From the NCBI GenBank assembly GCA_001804705.1, contig MHAY01000010.1, positions 42,602-106,601 on the forward strand: a DNA stretch of 64,000 nucleotides. Reading direction: 5' to 3'. Origin of the DNA: Ignavibacteria bacterium RIFOXYC2_FULL_35_21 (GTDB lineage: Bacteria > Bacteroidota > Ignavibacteria > Kapaibacteriales > UBA2268). Made by a program: the position numbers and the translations under genes. Positions 17,015 to 25,213 of the stretch are shown here, piece after piece (positions within the stretch are counted from its first letter, which is position 1; every line of letters begins with the position of its first letter). The notes beneath the pieces were generated by a model. It saw only the letters and a program-made list of their open reading frames with translations, did not search any database and had not been told where the DNA came from.

Positions 17015-17740
17015 ATGAAAAAAATATTTTCAATTCTTGCTTTATTTATAACAATTTCTTTGGTATCCTTTGCACAACAAGCAAAGATGAACGTTCATAC
17101 CAATGACGGTAAAATTACAACCTACGAACTTGATAAAATTGATAGCTTGACGTTTACACCATGTAATACTCCGCAAGACACTACAGTTTCAATCTGCGAT
17201 CAAGTATGGATGAAGAAAAATCTTGATGTTGACCATTACCGCAACGGTGACCCAATACCACAGGTTACTGATCCTACGCAATGGGCAAATTTGACTACAG
17301 GTGCCTGGTGCTATTACAACAATGACCCGGCAAATCGTACAACTTATGGAAAGATATACAATTGGTATGCAGTAAATGACTCACGTGGCTTGGCTCCTGT
17401 AGGCTGGCACATACCAACGGATGCAGAATGGACTGAATTAGAAAATTGTCTTGGGGGTGAAAGTGTAGCAGGTGGCAAAATGAAAGAAACAGGCACAACA
17501 CATTGGTTAAGCCCTAACACAGGAGCGACTAATGAAAGTGGGTTTACAGCTCTTCCGGGTGGTTCCCGTAGTTATATGAATGGTTTATATTATGAAATTG
17601 GACAAAGCGGTGCCTGGTGGTCTTCTACAGAGTTTACACCTTTCGCATATGGCAGGTACATTGTTTATAATAGCGCTAATTTTAATAGGGACCAATACTA
17701 TAGGACAAATGGATTTCCAGTTCGTTGTGTAAAGGATTAA
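17015..17740 (+). CDS. Secreted FISUMP-domain protein
   Basis: The 241-residue protein has a signal peptide (about 1-21), the same short N-terminal module as its upstream neighbour, and a FISUMP domain (Fibrobacter succinogenes major paralogous domain) at about residues 60-241. Diagnostic segments are VWMKKNLDVDHYRNGDPI, WCYYNNDP, YGKIYNWYAVND, GLAPVGWHIPTDAEWTEL, FTALPGGSR and a C-terminal PVRCVKD. FISUMP proteins are surface or secreted proteins of unknown biochemical activity. No separate T9SS domain is visible. A terminator follows. Confidence 0.87.
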   Translation: MKKIFSILALFITISLVSFAQQAKMNVHTNDGKITTYELDKIDSLTFTPCNTPQDTTVSICDQVWMKKNLDVDHYRNGDPIPQVTDPTQWANLTTGAWCYYNNDPANRTTYGKIYNWYAVNDSRGLAPVGWHIPTDAEWTELENCLGGESVAGGKMKETGTTHWLSPNTGATNESGFTALPGGSRSYMNGLYYEIGQSGAWWSSTEFTPFAYGRYIVYNSANFNRDQYYRTNGFPVRCVKD

Positions 17741-17774
17741 TTGACAATTATACTTCATATAAAAAAAATGATAC

Positions 17775-17812
17775 AAACTCCATTTTTCTTATGAAAATTG
17801 GAGTTTTTTTTA
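17775..17812 (+). terminator. Intrinsic terminator after the FISUMP gene
   Basis: AACTCCA (17776-17782) pairs with TGGAGTT (17799-17805), extended by T/A-rich stem bases, and eight T residues follow. It sits 36 bases after the stop codon. Confidence 0.8.
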
Positions 17813-17849
17813 TCTGAAAAATTTATTAAGCGAAAAGTGCAATTATTTT

Positions 17850-18167
17850 TCACACCACCCTAATCCCATTCTTCAATATTTCTTTGACGAATGGATTGTC
17901 TTCTGTGAAGTCTTCAGGGCGGAATGGATGAGTATCTAGGTCGTAGCTGCTTCTTAAGACGGGTCTGTCAAGCTTAATATTATCAAATAATCTTATACCT
18001 TCAAACTCATCAGAAATAACCGCCAAGTCAATATCACTATATTTGTTATAATTACCTGTTGCATAGCTTCCAAAAAGAATTGCCTGCTGAATATGAATTT
18101 TTTCCTTTTCGGCTTCTTCAATAAAGTGATGTATGATATCCATTATTTGAGCTGGGACTTGAACCAT
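17850..18167 (-). CDS. MNT-type nucleotidyltransferase (putative antitoxin of a HEPN/MNT pair)
   Basis: The 105 residues carry the minimal nucleotidyltransferase signature GSYATGNYNKYSDIDLAV (GSx10DxD; both Asp present). In known HEPN/MNT modules of the MntA-HepT type, this protein is an antitoxin that AMPylates the HEPN partner. The start overlaps the HEPN gene by 25 bases. An internal ATG (codon 9) forms TAATG with the HEPN stop and is an equally good coupled start. Overlap and gene order (HEPN first) support one operon. Confidence 0.88.
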   Translation of the reverse strand: MVQVPAQIMDIIHHFIEEAEKEKIHIQQAILFGSYATGNYNKYSDIDLAVISDEFEGIRLFDNIKLDRPVLRSSYDLDTHPFRPEDFTEDNPFVKEILKNGIRVV

Positions 18168-18535
18168 TGGTATCTTTCTTTAATTTTATTAAAATTATCT
18201 AAACAATACTCTTTTGTTACTATTTTATGAAATTCTTTTTTATAATCAGGATAACGGTTTTCAAGATGGAAATTATTTACAAGTCTCAAAAAAGCTAATT
18301 CATCTTCAGTTTGGTTTAAAATTGTTTCTTTAGCAAGATTCAAAAGGTTATGAATCTTTGGATGATTAACATCCTTATTAAACTTCACCCAATGTGCTTT
18401 CAGGATTTTTTCAAGAACTAAATGACCGAGAAACAAACACCAATCATAATGACCGCTATTATAGAGAGATTCTGCAGTTTCCAAATCATTTTCTGCCGTT
18501 TCAATCCAGTATTGTATGGTTTCGTCAATTGTCAT
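18143..18535 (-). CDS. HEPN-domain protein (putative toxin)
   Basis: The 130 residues are all-helical and match the small HEPN family: ETAENDLETAESLYNSGHYDW, FLGHLVLEKILKAHW, HPKIHNLLNLA, and NRYPDYKKEFH in the last third. HEPN proteins are often ribonucleases with an Rx4-6H motif. Here the Arg is in NRYPDYK and the nearest His is nine residues on, so the classic spacing is not met and nuclease activity is uncertain. It is paired with the MNT nucleotidyltransferase immediately downstream. Confidence 0.87.
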   Translation of the reverse strand: MTIDETIQYWIETAENDLETAESLYNSGHYDWCLFLGHLVLEKILKAHWVKFNKDVNHPKIHNLLNLAKETILNQTEDELAFLRLVNNFHLENRYPDYKKEFHKIVTKEYCLDNFNKIKERYQWFKSQLK

Positions 18536-18596
18536 AACCGTCTAAACGAAAAAATAATTTATAAATTTTAATATTTCTTTATAAACTACCAAGAAT

Positions 18597-19523
18597 CTAT
18601 TCTACAATCTCTTCCCTTCTCAAATCAAAGACGAACTGACTGAATTCGGCACTGAACATTATAATCAGTACGAAGTAATATACCCATAATGCAATTGATG
18701 CGAGTATAGCATAAGTGCCATAGAACAATCCATAAGTTGTAACACCGCTGATATACCATGCAAAAAGGAAGCGTGAAATTTCTATAAAAACTACACTGAT
18801 ACCAATGCTCAAAAACCTGATGAAACGTTTTGTCTTCTTGTTCGGTACAAACCTGAACAAAAGATAAAACAATAGAAAGGATGAAACGATTGAAAAAACT
18901 GTTGAATAAATTAATGAAAAAATACTTTGAACGTTCGAAGGTAATGAATTAGCCATCAATTCCTCTGCGATTGTTGTCAATGGAAAAATAAATGAAGCAA
19001 CAAGAACAAGTAATGCAAGAGCTATTATAAGAAAAATATCCTTTATTTTATATACAAAGAAAATGTGAGGTGAAGGAATTCTGAAAATTCTGTTTAAAGC
19101 TGTCCTGAGCGAACTCAACAATGTTGATGAAAGCCATAAAAGTGATATTATACCAATCCACCCGGCAATGGAACTGCCAGATAAAATACTATTCACTTCT
19201 TCAATAGTATTTTTAAGAAAATCGAAAGTCTTGTTATGAGGAGGCAAAACTCCTTCGAGAGCTGTCGTTAAAAATGAAGATACAGAGCCAATTTCGAAAA
19301 TTACATTTACGAGATAAATTGCAATCAGCAGTAATGGTATAAGATACAAAAGAATATTGAATGCAATTCCTGCCGATAAGAGAAAAAGATGGTGCTGTTC
19401 GACACGTTCGAAGAAAGATTCAATTCCGGCTACTACTCTTCTGAATTTCTTATTTTTTAAATTAAGTAAATTCAGGAGTTTTAATATATCCCTGTCCTTG
19501 ATTTCGAGTTCGAGCATTTTCAA
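18597..19523 (-). CDS. YihY/BrkB-family inner membrane protein
   Basis: The 308 residues form about six membrane helices. The family pattern is recognisable: FFERVEQHHLFLLSAGIAFNILLYLIPLLL near the N-terminus, LSSTLLSSLRTALNRIF in the middle and GTYAILASIALWVYYFVLIIMFSAEFSQFV at the end. The family (UPF0761, sometimes mislabelled ribonuclease BN) has no firmly established activity. It is divergent from the lipoprotein gene at 19661, and a strong inverted repeat lies between them. Confidence 0.9.
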   Translation of the reverse strand: MKMLELEIKDRDILKLLNLLNLKNKKFRRVVAGIESFFERVEQHHLFLLSAGIAFNILLYLIPLLLIAIYLVNVIFEIGSVSSFLTTALEGVLPPHNKTFDFLKNTIEEVNSILSGSSIAGWIGIISLLWLSSTLLSSLRTALNRIFRIPSPHIFFVYKIKDIFLIIALALLVLVASFIFPLTTIAEELMANSLPSNVQSIFSLIYSTVFSIVSSFLLFYLLFRFVPNKKTKRFIRFLSIGISVVFIEISRFLFAWYISGVTTYGLFYGTYAILASIALWVYYFVLIIMFSAEFSQFVFDLRREEIVE

Positions 19524-19547
19524 TTTTACACTATATATAATAAAACT

Positions 19548-19598
19548 GTGTCAGGTGAAACACCTGACACGGATTAAATGAGTTACTCCTGACACGGA
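19548..19598. repeat. Inverted repeat GTGTCAGGTG plus a third half-site
   Basis: GTGTCAGGTG (19548-19557), AAA, then the exact complement CACCTGACAC (19561-19570). A partial direct copy, CCTGACACGGA, recurs at 19588-19598. It lies between two divergent genes. It may be an operator or a dispersed palindromic repeat; no T-run makes it a clear terminator. Confidence 0.7.
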
Positions 19599-19660
19599 AT
19601 AATAATGCAATATAGAAAATGAAAATGAAAAATATTGCCGATATTTGAAAATAATGAAAA

Positions 19661-21376
19661 ATGAAAAATGAAAAATTAATAATGACAAGTATAGTTGATA
19701 TAAAGAACATTATAATTAGATTTCTTATCCTGATTTTGATTATTGCAGGTTGTGCAAATCCGATTCCTCCTTCGGGTGGACCGCCGGACAAGACACCACC
19801 TGAGATATTAAGCTATGAACCTGCTAACGGGACACTCAATTTCAATGGAAATTATATTACTCTTGAATTCAATAAATATATGAATAAAAACGAAGTAAAC
19901 GATAATGTTTTTATTTCACCTACTGTACCTTTTACTTTGGATTGGAGCGGTAAGGAGCTTGAAATTGAATTTACAGAAGAGCTTGCATCAAACACAACCT
20001 ATGCCCTGACTCTTGGAACAGAATATACAGACTCGAAGCAGAATAAACCGGCAGAAGCATTTTCATTAATATTTTCTACAGGTAGTTTTATTGACAGCGG
20101 TATTGTCAATGGGCGACTTTATGATAAAGAGCCGGCGGGTGTTTTTATTTTTTGTTATAAGATAGATAGTATTAATGCAGATACATTGGATCCATCCCAT
20201 ACAAGGCCTTATTCAAGAATACAAGCAGGTACTAACGGTAATTTTGAATTTCGTGCATTAAAGAATGGATTATACAGATTCTTTGCAGTTAGGGATAAAT
20301 TCAAGGATGGGATATATGATAACGGCATGGACGATTTTGGAGCGGCTCCTAACGACGTTTCCGTTAAACAAGATTCAGCTTCAAATATAAACTTGAAAAT
20401 CGGGCCTGCAATTGACAAAGTGGGACCAATTTTGAGTATTGCAGAAGCATTAAGCAGCAGAAGAATAGAACTGGAATTCAGCGAGGATGTCGATACTTTA
20501 TCGGTTGATACTTCACTATTTGAAATTTCCGATTCTTCGAATAAGATTAATTATGGAATTATATCCGCCAATATAAGTAAGGCAGGAGCCAACAAAATTG
20601 AACTTTTTACAGTAAACGAACTGGATACAAGCATAAAATGGTTTGTAACTATTAAAGGTGGTTTAAAGGATTCAGTTGGAAATGTCATTTCCGATACAAA
20701 TAACAGAACTTATTTCTATTCGATTCCTGAAAAAGATACAATTGAACCAAAAATAATCAAACTACCATTTAAAGACAGCACTTTCAGCGTTAGTCCCGAA
20801 CAAAGTTTTGATTTTATTTTTAATATAGCAATGCAACAAAACATAAATGATGAAATTAAATTCCGTATGCCTGAAGGCAGCAAAGAAATACCATTCGATG
20901 CACACTGGAAGGACGGAAATCATCTATCTATAAAACCAAAACAATTATTGCAAAGCGATAATTGGTATTCATTGTCTTTAGACCTTAAAGCTTGGAAAGC
21001 GACAAATGGTTTAAGCATGACTGATACAATTGTAAGCATAAGATTCAAAACCAAGGATATTAGAAGTTATGGAGGGCTCTCCGGTACTTTGAAAGGGAAT
21101 TATGAAACGGGTGAAAAATACATAATTACACTGATTTCAAAAGATAAAAGCCAAACTTTTACTACAAAATCCGATAATGCGGGTAGATGGGAATTTAGCC
21201 AAATACCGCCGGGATTTTACACTTTAGAAGTCTATAACGATAAAGACGGTAATAGCAAATACAGTTATGGAGAACCATATCCATACAAATATTCTGAAAT
21301 ATTCTACGTTTTTGATAAGGAATTTGAGATTAAGCCCAGATGGAAGGTAGAAGATATGCTCATAACTCTACCTTAA
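19661..21376 (+). CDS. Ig-like (SbsA/Big_5) lipoprotein
   Basis: The protein of about 571 residues is an exported lipoprotein. The lipobox LIIAGC puts the lipidated Cys at residue 31, followed by NPIPPSGGPPDKTPP, the usual opening of this Bacteroidota family. Three SbsA-like Ig domains with the PEILSYEPANGT ... ITLEFNKYMN pattern follow at about 45-130, 235-340 and 345-455. A carboxypeptidase-regulatory-like fold comes last (GTLKGNYETGEKYIITLISKD, GFYTLEVYNDKDGNSKYSYGEP). The start is uncertain: tandem atgaaaa heptamers give several ATGs. ATG at 19682 (codon 8) gives a more normal signal peptide. Function is unknown; a cell-surface structural or adhesive role is inferred. Confidence 0.85.
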   Translation: MKNEKLIMTSIVDIKNIIIRFLILILIIAGCANPIPPSGGPPDKTPPEILSYEPANGTLNFNGNYITLEFNKYMNKNEVNDNVFISPTVPFTLDWSGKELEIEFTEELASNTTYALTLGTEYTDSKQNKPAEAFSLIFSTGSFIDSGIVNGRLYDKEPAGVFIFCYKIDSINADTLDPSHTRPYSRIQAGTNGNFEFRALKNGLYRFFAVRDKFKDGIYDNGMDDFGAAPNDVSVKQDSASNINLKIGPAIDKVGPILSIAEALSSRRIELEFSEDVDTLSVDTSLFEISDSSNKINYGIISANISKAGANKIELFTVNELDTSIKWFVTIKGGLKDSVGNVISDTNNRTYFYSIPEKDTIEPKIIKLPFKDSTFSVSPEQSFDFIFNIAMQQNINDEIKFRMPEGSKEIPFDAHWKDGNHLSIKPKQLLQSDNWYSLSLDLKAWKATNGLSMTDTIVSIRFKTKDIRSYGGLSGTLKGNYETGEKYIITLISKDKSQTFTTKSDNAGRWEFSQIPPGFYTLEVYNDKDGNSKYSYGEPYPYKYSEIFYVFDKEFEIKPRWKVEDMLITLP

Positions 21377-21770
21377 CCAAATAAAGTGTTTAATTAACTC
21401 ATGTTACGCAAGATATAATTATCTATAAAAGAACAAAATTTTCAATTTTCATTTTTTAATTTTCATTGAATTTTCAATGAACAAACTTTTTAAAATAGTC
21501 TTTAAATTCAATAATTCTTGAACTCTAAATATATAAATTGAGAAAATGTTTTAAAACTCATTTTTATTTTAACATTAAATATTGATAAATTGATTGAAAA
21601 TTGTAAATTGAAAATTAATAATTATTGGATATAGTAATAATAATTTATGCGTAACGTTAATGATTAATTTGTTAATTACTCTAAAAATCATAATATTTGC
21701 TATTGAATCCTATTTAAAAGCTTAAAACAAGCAGGACGTCATTTCCTAAGAGGTTAGGTAAAAATATTTT
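21377..21770. other. 394-base spacer holding an AT-rich inverted element
   Basis: Most of this spacer is the element at 21403-21655. The rest is AT-rich. AAGAGG (21748-21753) lies 17 bases ahead of the CHAD start. No gene is recognised. Confidence 0.7.
21403..21655 (-). repeat. AT-rich inverted element, copy A
   Basis: Terminal inverted repeats GTTACGCA (21403-21410) and TGCGTAAC (21648-21655) bound 253 bases. Inside are two opposed 7-base-period arrays: ttttcaa, ttttcat, tttttaa, ttttcat on the left, and gaaaatt, gtaaatt, gaaaatt on the right. The core carries, on the minus strand, aatgttaaaataaaaatg, which is shared with copies B, C and D. Copies B, C and D are in the opposite orientation; copy E is in this one. 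Confidence 0.7.
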
Positions 21771-22640
21771 ATGGCAGAGATTACTCGGAAAGACAGGATT
21801 ATTTCTTTTTTTGTAGATGCATTAGATAAGACATTTTCTAATTACAGTAAAAGATATAAAAGCTGTATAAAAAATTTTTCTGATGATTCCGTACATGATA
21901 TACGCGTATCAATCAGGCGGTTTATTGCCTTGCTTAAACTGTTTGAATCATTATATCCGAATGAGTATATCAGCCAACTGAAAAGAGTGATTAAGCAGCA
22001 ATTAAAGTCCTTTTCTAAGCTTAGAGACACAGATGTGCAGATTGGAAATATGAAAGAAGTGATTCATAAAGAACCCGTACTTTATACATTCTATAATGAC
22101 CTGTTAAAGAATGAATCAAGGCTTATTGAAAATATACAGGAGTCACTGCCTGATTATAATATTATCGAAATCGAAGGCCTGGTTCTGTTTATTAAGATGG
22201 AACTCAAAAAAGCAATTACTGCAAACCTTATAACGGAGAATCAAATAATAATGATAGCAAAACAAGCTTTCATAAGGGTTATGGATTTGTATGAAGAAGC
22301 TAATTCCAAAGATTTGGATTCAATCCATAAAGTGCGGCTTGCATTTAAAAATTATCGGTATTTAATGGAAATATTACAAACTCTGGAACCTGATTCCAAA
22401 TACAATTTTGATGCGATGAAACAATTCCAGACAATATTAGGAAATATTCAGGATAACGTTTCTTTGTTAAGAGATTTGCAATCATTTATAACAATACAAA
22501 CAGTAATTCCCGATGATGCTTATACCCCTGCAATTAATGAAATATTGAAACAAAGAGAAGAATTGGTTAAGGAATTTTTAAATTACAAGGACAAATTACC
22601 GGCATTATGGAATGACAACTATTATAAAAAATCCGAATAA
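21771..22640 (+). CDS. CHAD-domain protein
   Basis: CHAD is an all-helical domain with conserved histidines and basic residues that binds polyphosphate. The 289 residues show the repeat signature DDSVHDIRVSIRRFIALLKLFE and its second copy DLDSIHKVRLAFKNYRYLMEIL, plus KLRDTDVQI. No CYTH triphosphatase domain is attached or adjacent. It sits 63 bases upstream of the potassium transporter genes, which is suggestive but not proof of a link. Confidence 0.9.
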   Translation: MAEITRKDRIISFFVDALDKTFSNYSKRYKSCIKNFSDDSVHDIRVSIRRFIALLKLFESLYPNEYISQLKRVIKQQLKSFSKLRDTDVQIGNMKEVIHKEPVLYTFYNDLLKNESRLIENIQESLPDYNIIEIEGLVLFIKMELKKAITANLITENQIIMIAKQAFIRVMDLYEEANSKDLDSIHKVRLAFKNYRYLMEILQTLEPDSKYNFDAMKQFQTILGNIQDNVSLLRDLQSFITIQTVIPDDAYTPAINEILKQREELVKEFLNYKDKLPALWNDNYYKKSE

Positions 22641-22703
22641 TCCTATTTCAATATCAATAAAAATTTTAAATTGGAAATTATTAATGGTGCATTATAGAAC
22701 TTT

Positions 22704-24464
22704 ATGATTAAAGCAGAGACTTCTAAAATAATAAAGAAATATCTCGATATTTTATTAAGTGGTATTGGCTTATTATCAGTAATTCTTTTAATTTTTGTAA
22801 TAGGTTTCAGACTGCCTACCTGGCAATTTAATTTAATTAATGAACTCATTGATTTTTTAATCGTAATATACATCCTTCAGGAATTCATCAGGTTGCTATT
22901 TGTATCGAAATTATTCAGGTATTTAAAAGACCGGTGGTTTGACAATACTTTAGCTTTGCTATTACTTGTGACTTTGATTTTCCCTTCTACAATGATTGAT
23001 ATTGTAAGGATAATAATGCCTCAATTCTCAATTAAAGAATTGACCATACTATACATAGGAATAATACAATCCACAATAATTTTTACAATAATCCTGAAGA
23101 CACTCAGATATAATTACATGTTTTCAAAAATAAAACTACATCCGGGAGCAATATTTGCACTGAGTTTTGCTTTTCTCATCATATCCGGGAGCCTTTTACT
23201 GATGCTGCCAAGAGCAACACCCCCGGGAAATCCCATAAGGTATATAGATGCCCTTTTCACCTCGACAAGTGCAGTATGCGTTACAGGATTGATTGTCGTT
23301 GATACAGCAAAGGATTTCGCTCCCCTTGGCAAGGTTATTATTTTATTTTTGATTCAGGTCGGAGGGCTTGGCGTAATGACACTCACTACCTTCTTCGCAT
23401 CTTACCTTGCAGGAGGTGTCAGCATACATTTCAGGTTGTTAATGAAAGATATGTTGAGTTCGGATAACATAGGACAGGTAACGGGGCTGCTTTTAAAAAT
23501 CGTATTTTTTACTTTTTCGATAGAATTCGCAGGTACTGTATTTTTGTATTTTTTCCAAGGGGGAACAATTAATCATTTCAATTGGGATTACTTGTATTCC
23601 GGAGTATTTCATTCTGTATCGGCGTTTTGCAATGCCGGATTTTCACTTTATTCGGAAAACCTGGCAAATGTAAACTTCTACTTCGGAACTGTTATAATGG
23701 CACTAATAGTAATTGGTGGCCTTGGTTTTACAGTATTAGCTAACCTAACAGACTTATTACCCTGGCGAAAAGAAAAACAAAAGCTAATACATCGCTTATC
23801 TGCTTCATCTAAATTGGTTTTAATCACAACGGGAATATTAATTATTTCAGGGGCATTGTTAATCTATTTTGGTGACCCCTTTTCTTTCGATAAAAATTTA
23901 ACATCAGCAGAGAAATTCTTTCATTCTTTATTTTGTTCAATAACTGCAAGAACTACCGGATATAATACCATCCCAATTGAAAAACTTGCAGTTCCATCTG
24001 CTCTCGTTTTGATAGTATTAATGTGGATTGGTGCCTCACCGGGTAGTACGGGAGGAGGTATTAAAACCACAACTATTTCAATAACATTAATTACTTTGTT
24101 TAAAGCAATAAGAGGTAAAGACAGAGTCGAACTGTTCAGAAGAAGAATAGCAACGGCAAGTATTCAAAAGGCTTTTCTCGTACTATTAGCATCAATCGTA
24201 GTGTTATGTATTGGAAGTATAATATTAATATTTATCGAGCCGGACAAAGACCCGATTAATCTTATTTTTGAGTTAACTTCGGCTTTTGGTACTGTTGGTT
24301 TGTCCAGAGATGTTACCTGTCATTTGGGTGTGGGAGGAAAATTATTAATTATCCTGACAATGTATATTGGCAGAATTGGAGTGTTAACATTTTTCTCGTC
24401 ACTTGTAGCACCTAAATATGAAGCGCGGTATTCTTTACCAAATGAAGGTATAATGGTAGGATAA
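22704..24464 (+). CDS. TrkH/KtrB-family potassium uptake channel
   Basis: This 586-residue membrane subunit moves K+ (with Na+ or H+) through a pore built from four pseudo-repeats. All four pore loops are visible: TSTSAVCVTGLIVVDT, SVSAFCNAGFSLYSEN, ITARTTGYNTIP and TSAFGTVGLSRDV. GASPGSTGGGIKTTT also matches. The N-terminal about 150 residues add extra membrane helices compared with minimal KtrB. The RCK subunit follows 50 bases downstream, as in KtrAB/TrkAH operons. Confidence 0.95.
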   Translation: MIKAETSKIIKKYLDILLSGIGLLSVILLIFVIGFRLPTWQFNLINELIDFLIVIYILQEFIRLLFVSKLFRYLKDRWFDNTLALLLLVTLIFPSTMIDIVRIIMPQFSIKELTILYIGIIQSTIIFTIILKTLRYNYMFSKIKLHPGAIFALSFAFLIISGSLLLMLPRATPPGNPIRYIDALFTSTSAVCVTGLIVVDTAKDFAPLGKVIILFLIQVGGLGVMTLTTFFASYLAGGVSIHFRLLMKDMLSSDNIGQVTGLLLKIVFFTFSIEFAGTVFLYFFQGGTINHFNWDYLYSGVFHSVSAFCNAGFSLYSENLANVNFYFGTVIMALIVIGGLGFTVLANLTDLLPWRKEKQKLIHRLSASSKLVLITTGILIISGALLIYFGDPFSFDKNLTSAEKFFHSLFCSITARTTGYNTIPIEKLAVPSALVLIVLMWIGASPGSTGGGIKTTTISITLITLFKAIRGKDRVELFRRRIATASIQKAFLVLLASIVVLCIGSIILIFIEPDKDPINLIFELTSAFGTVGLSRDVTCHLGVGGKLLIILTMYIGRIGVLTFFSSLVAPKYEARYSLPNEGIMVG

Positions 24465-24514
24465 TTTTATATTAATTTTGAATTGATTAATTTTCATAAA
24501 ATATTTGAAATGAT

Positions 24515-25213
24515 ATGACAAACAAAAAATTTTGTGTAATTGGCCTCGGTTATTTCGGTTTAAACCTTGCTATGAGGCTGACGGAAGCAGGAGCAGAAGT
24601 TCTGGCTATTGACAATCAACAAGAAAAAATTGATGACATAGCAGACAAGGTAACACACGCCGTATGTATGGATACAACCGACATTAGGGCATTACAAAGC
24701 TTTGGCCTTCAGGATATGGACGCCGTCATTGTTGCAATCGGCGAAGGATTCGAAAGTTCAATAATGACGACAGCACATTTGCAGGAAATCGGAGTAAAGA
24801 GAATTTTGAATCGAGTTACTTCGACTGTACACGAAAGACTGCTGAAATTGATGAACATCGAAGAGCTTCTCGTTCCTGAAGCAGAAGCGGCTTCTCACCT
24901 TGCCCACAGGTTAATGATACCGGGCATTATAGAATCATTCGAAATCACTCAGGATTATAGTATTTTCGAAATTGAAGCTCCCAAAAGAACAGTTGGAAAA
25001 ACATTACTCGAGCTTAACATGAGAAAAGATTATTCCTTGAATCTCGTTACCATTAAGAGATTGAAACAGAAAAGGGGCCTTCTGACAAAGGGCGAAAAGG
25101 AAGAATATGACGTAATCGGTGTTCCTTCACCGGAAACAAGAATCAACAAAGCTGATATTTTAATTTTATTTGGCAAAGAAGACAAATTGAAAAATTTCCT
25201 TGAAGAAAAGTAG
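24515..25213 (+). CDS. TrkA/KtrA-type RCK regulatory subunit of K+ uptake
   Basis: The 232-residue cytoplasmic protein has an RCK_N Rossmann fold (CVIGLGYFGLNLAMRL ... VLAIDNQQEKID, about 1-130) and an RCK_C domain (about 140-225, FEIEAPKRTVGKTLLELNMR). It binds nucleotides such as NAD(H) or ATP/ADP and gates the TrkH/KtrB channel. Its size (a single RCK unit) is KtrA-like, not the double-length TrkA. Its stop overlaps the GTG of the next gene by one base. Confidence 0.94.
   Translation: MTNKKFCVIGLGYFGLNLAMRLTEAGAEVLAIDNQQEKIDDIADKVTHAVCMDTTDIRALQSFGLQDMDAVIVAIGEGFESSIMTTAHLQEIGVKRILNRVTSTVHERLLKLMNIEELLVPEAEAASHLAHRLMIPGIIESFEITQDYSIFEIEAPKRTVGKTLLELNMRKDYSLNLVTIKRLKQKRGLLTKGEKEEYDVIGVPSPETRINKADILILFGKEDKLKNFLEEK

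Noticed and set aside
21403..21655. Intact insertion sequence
   Set aside because: It has terminal inverted repeats but is only 253 bases long and contains no transposase frame.
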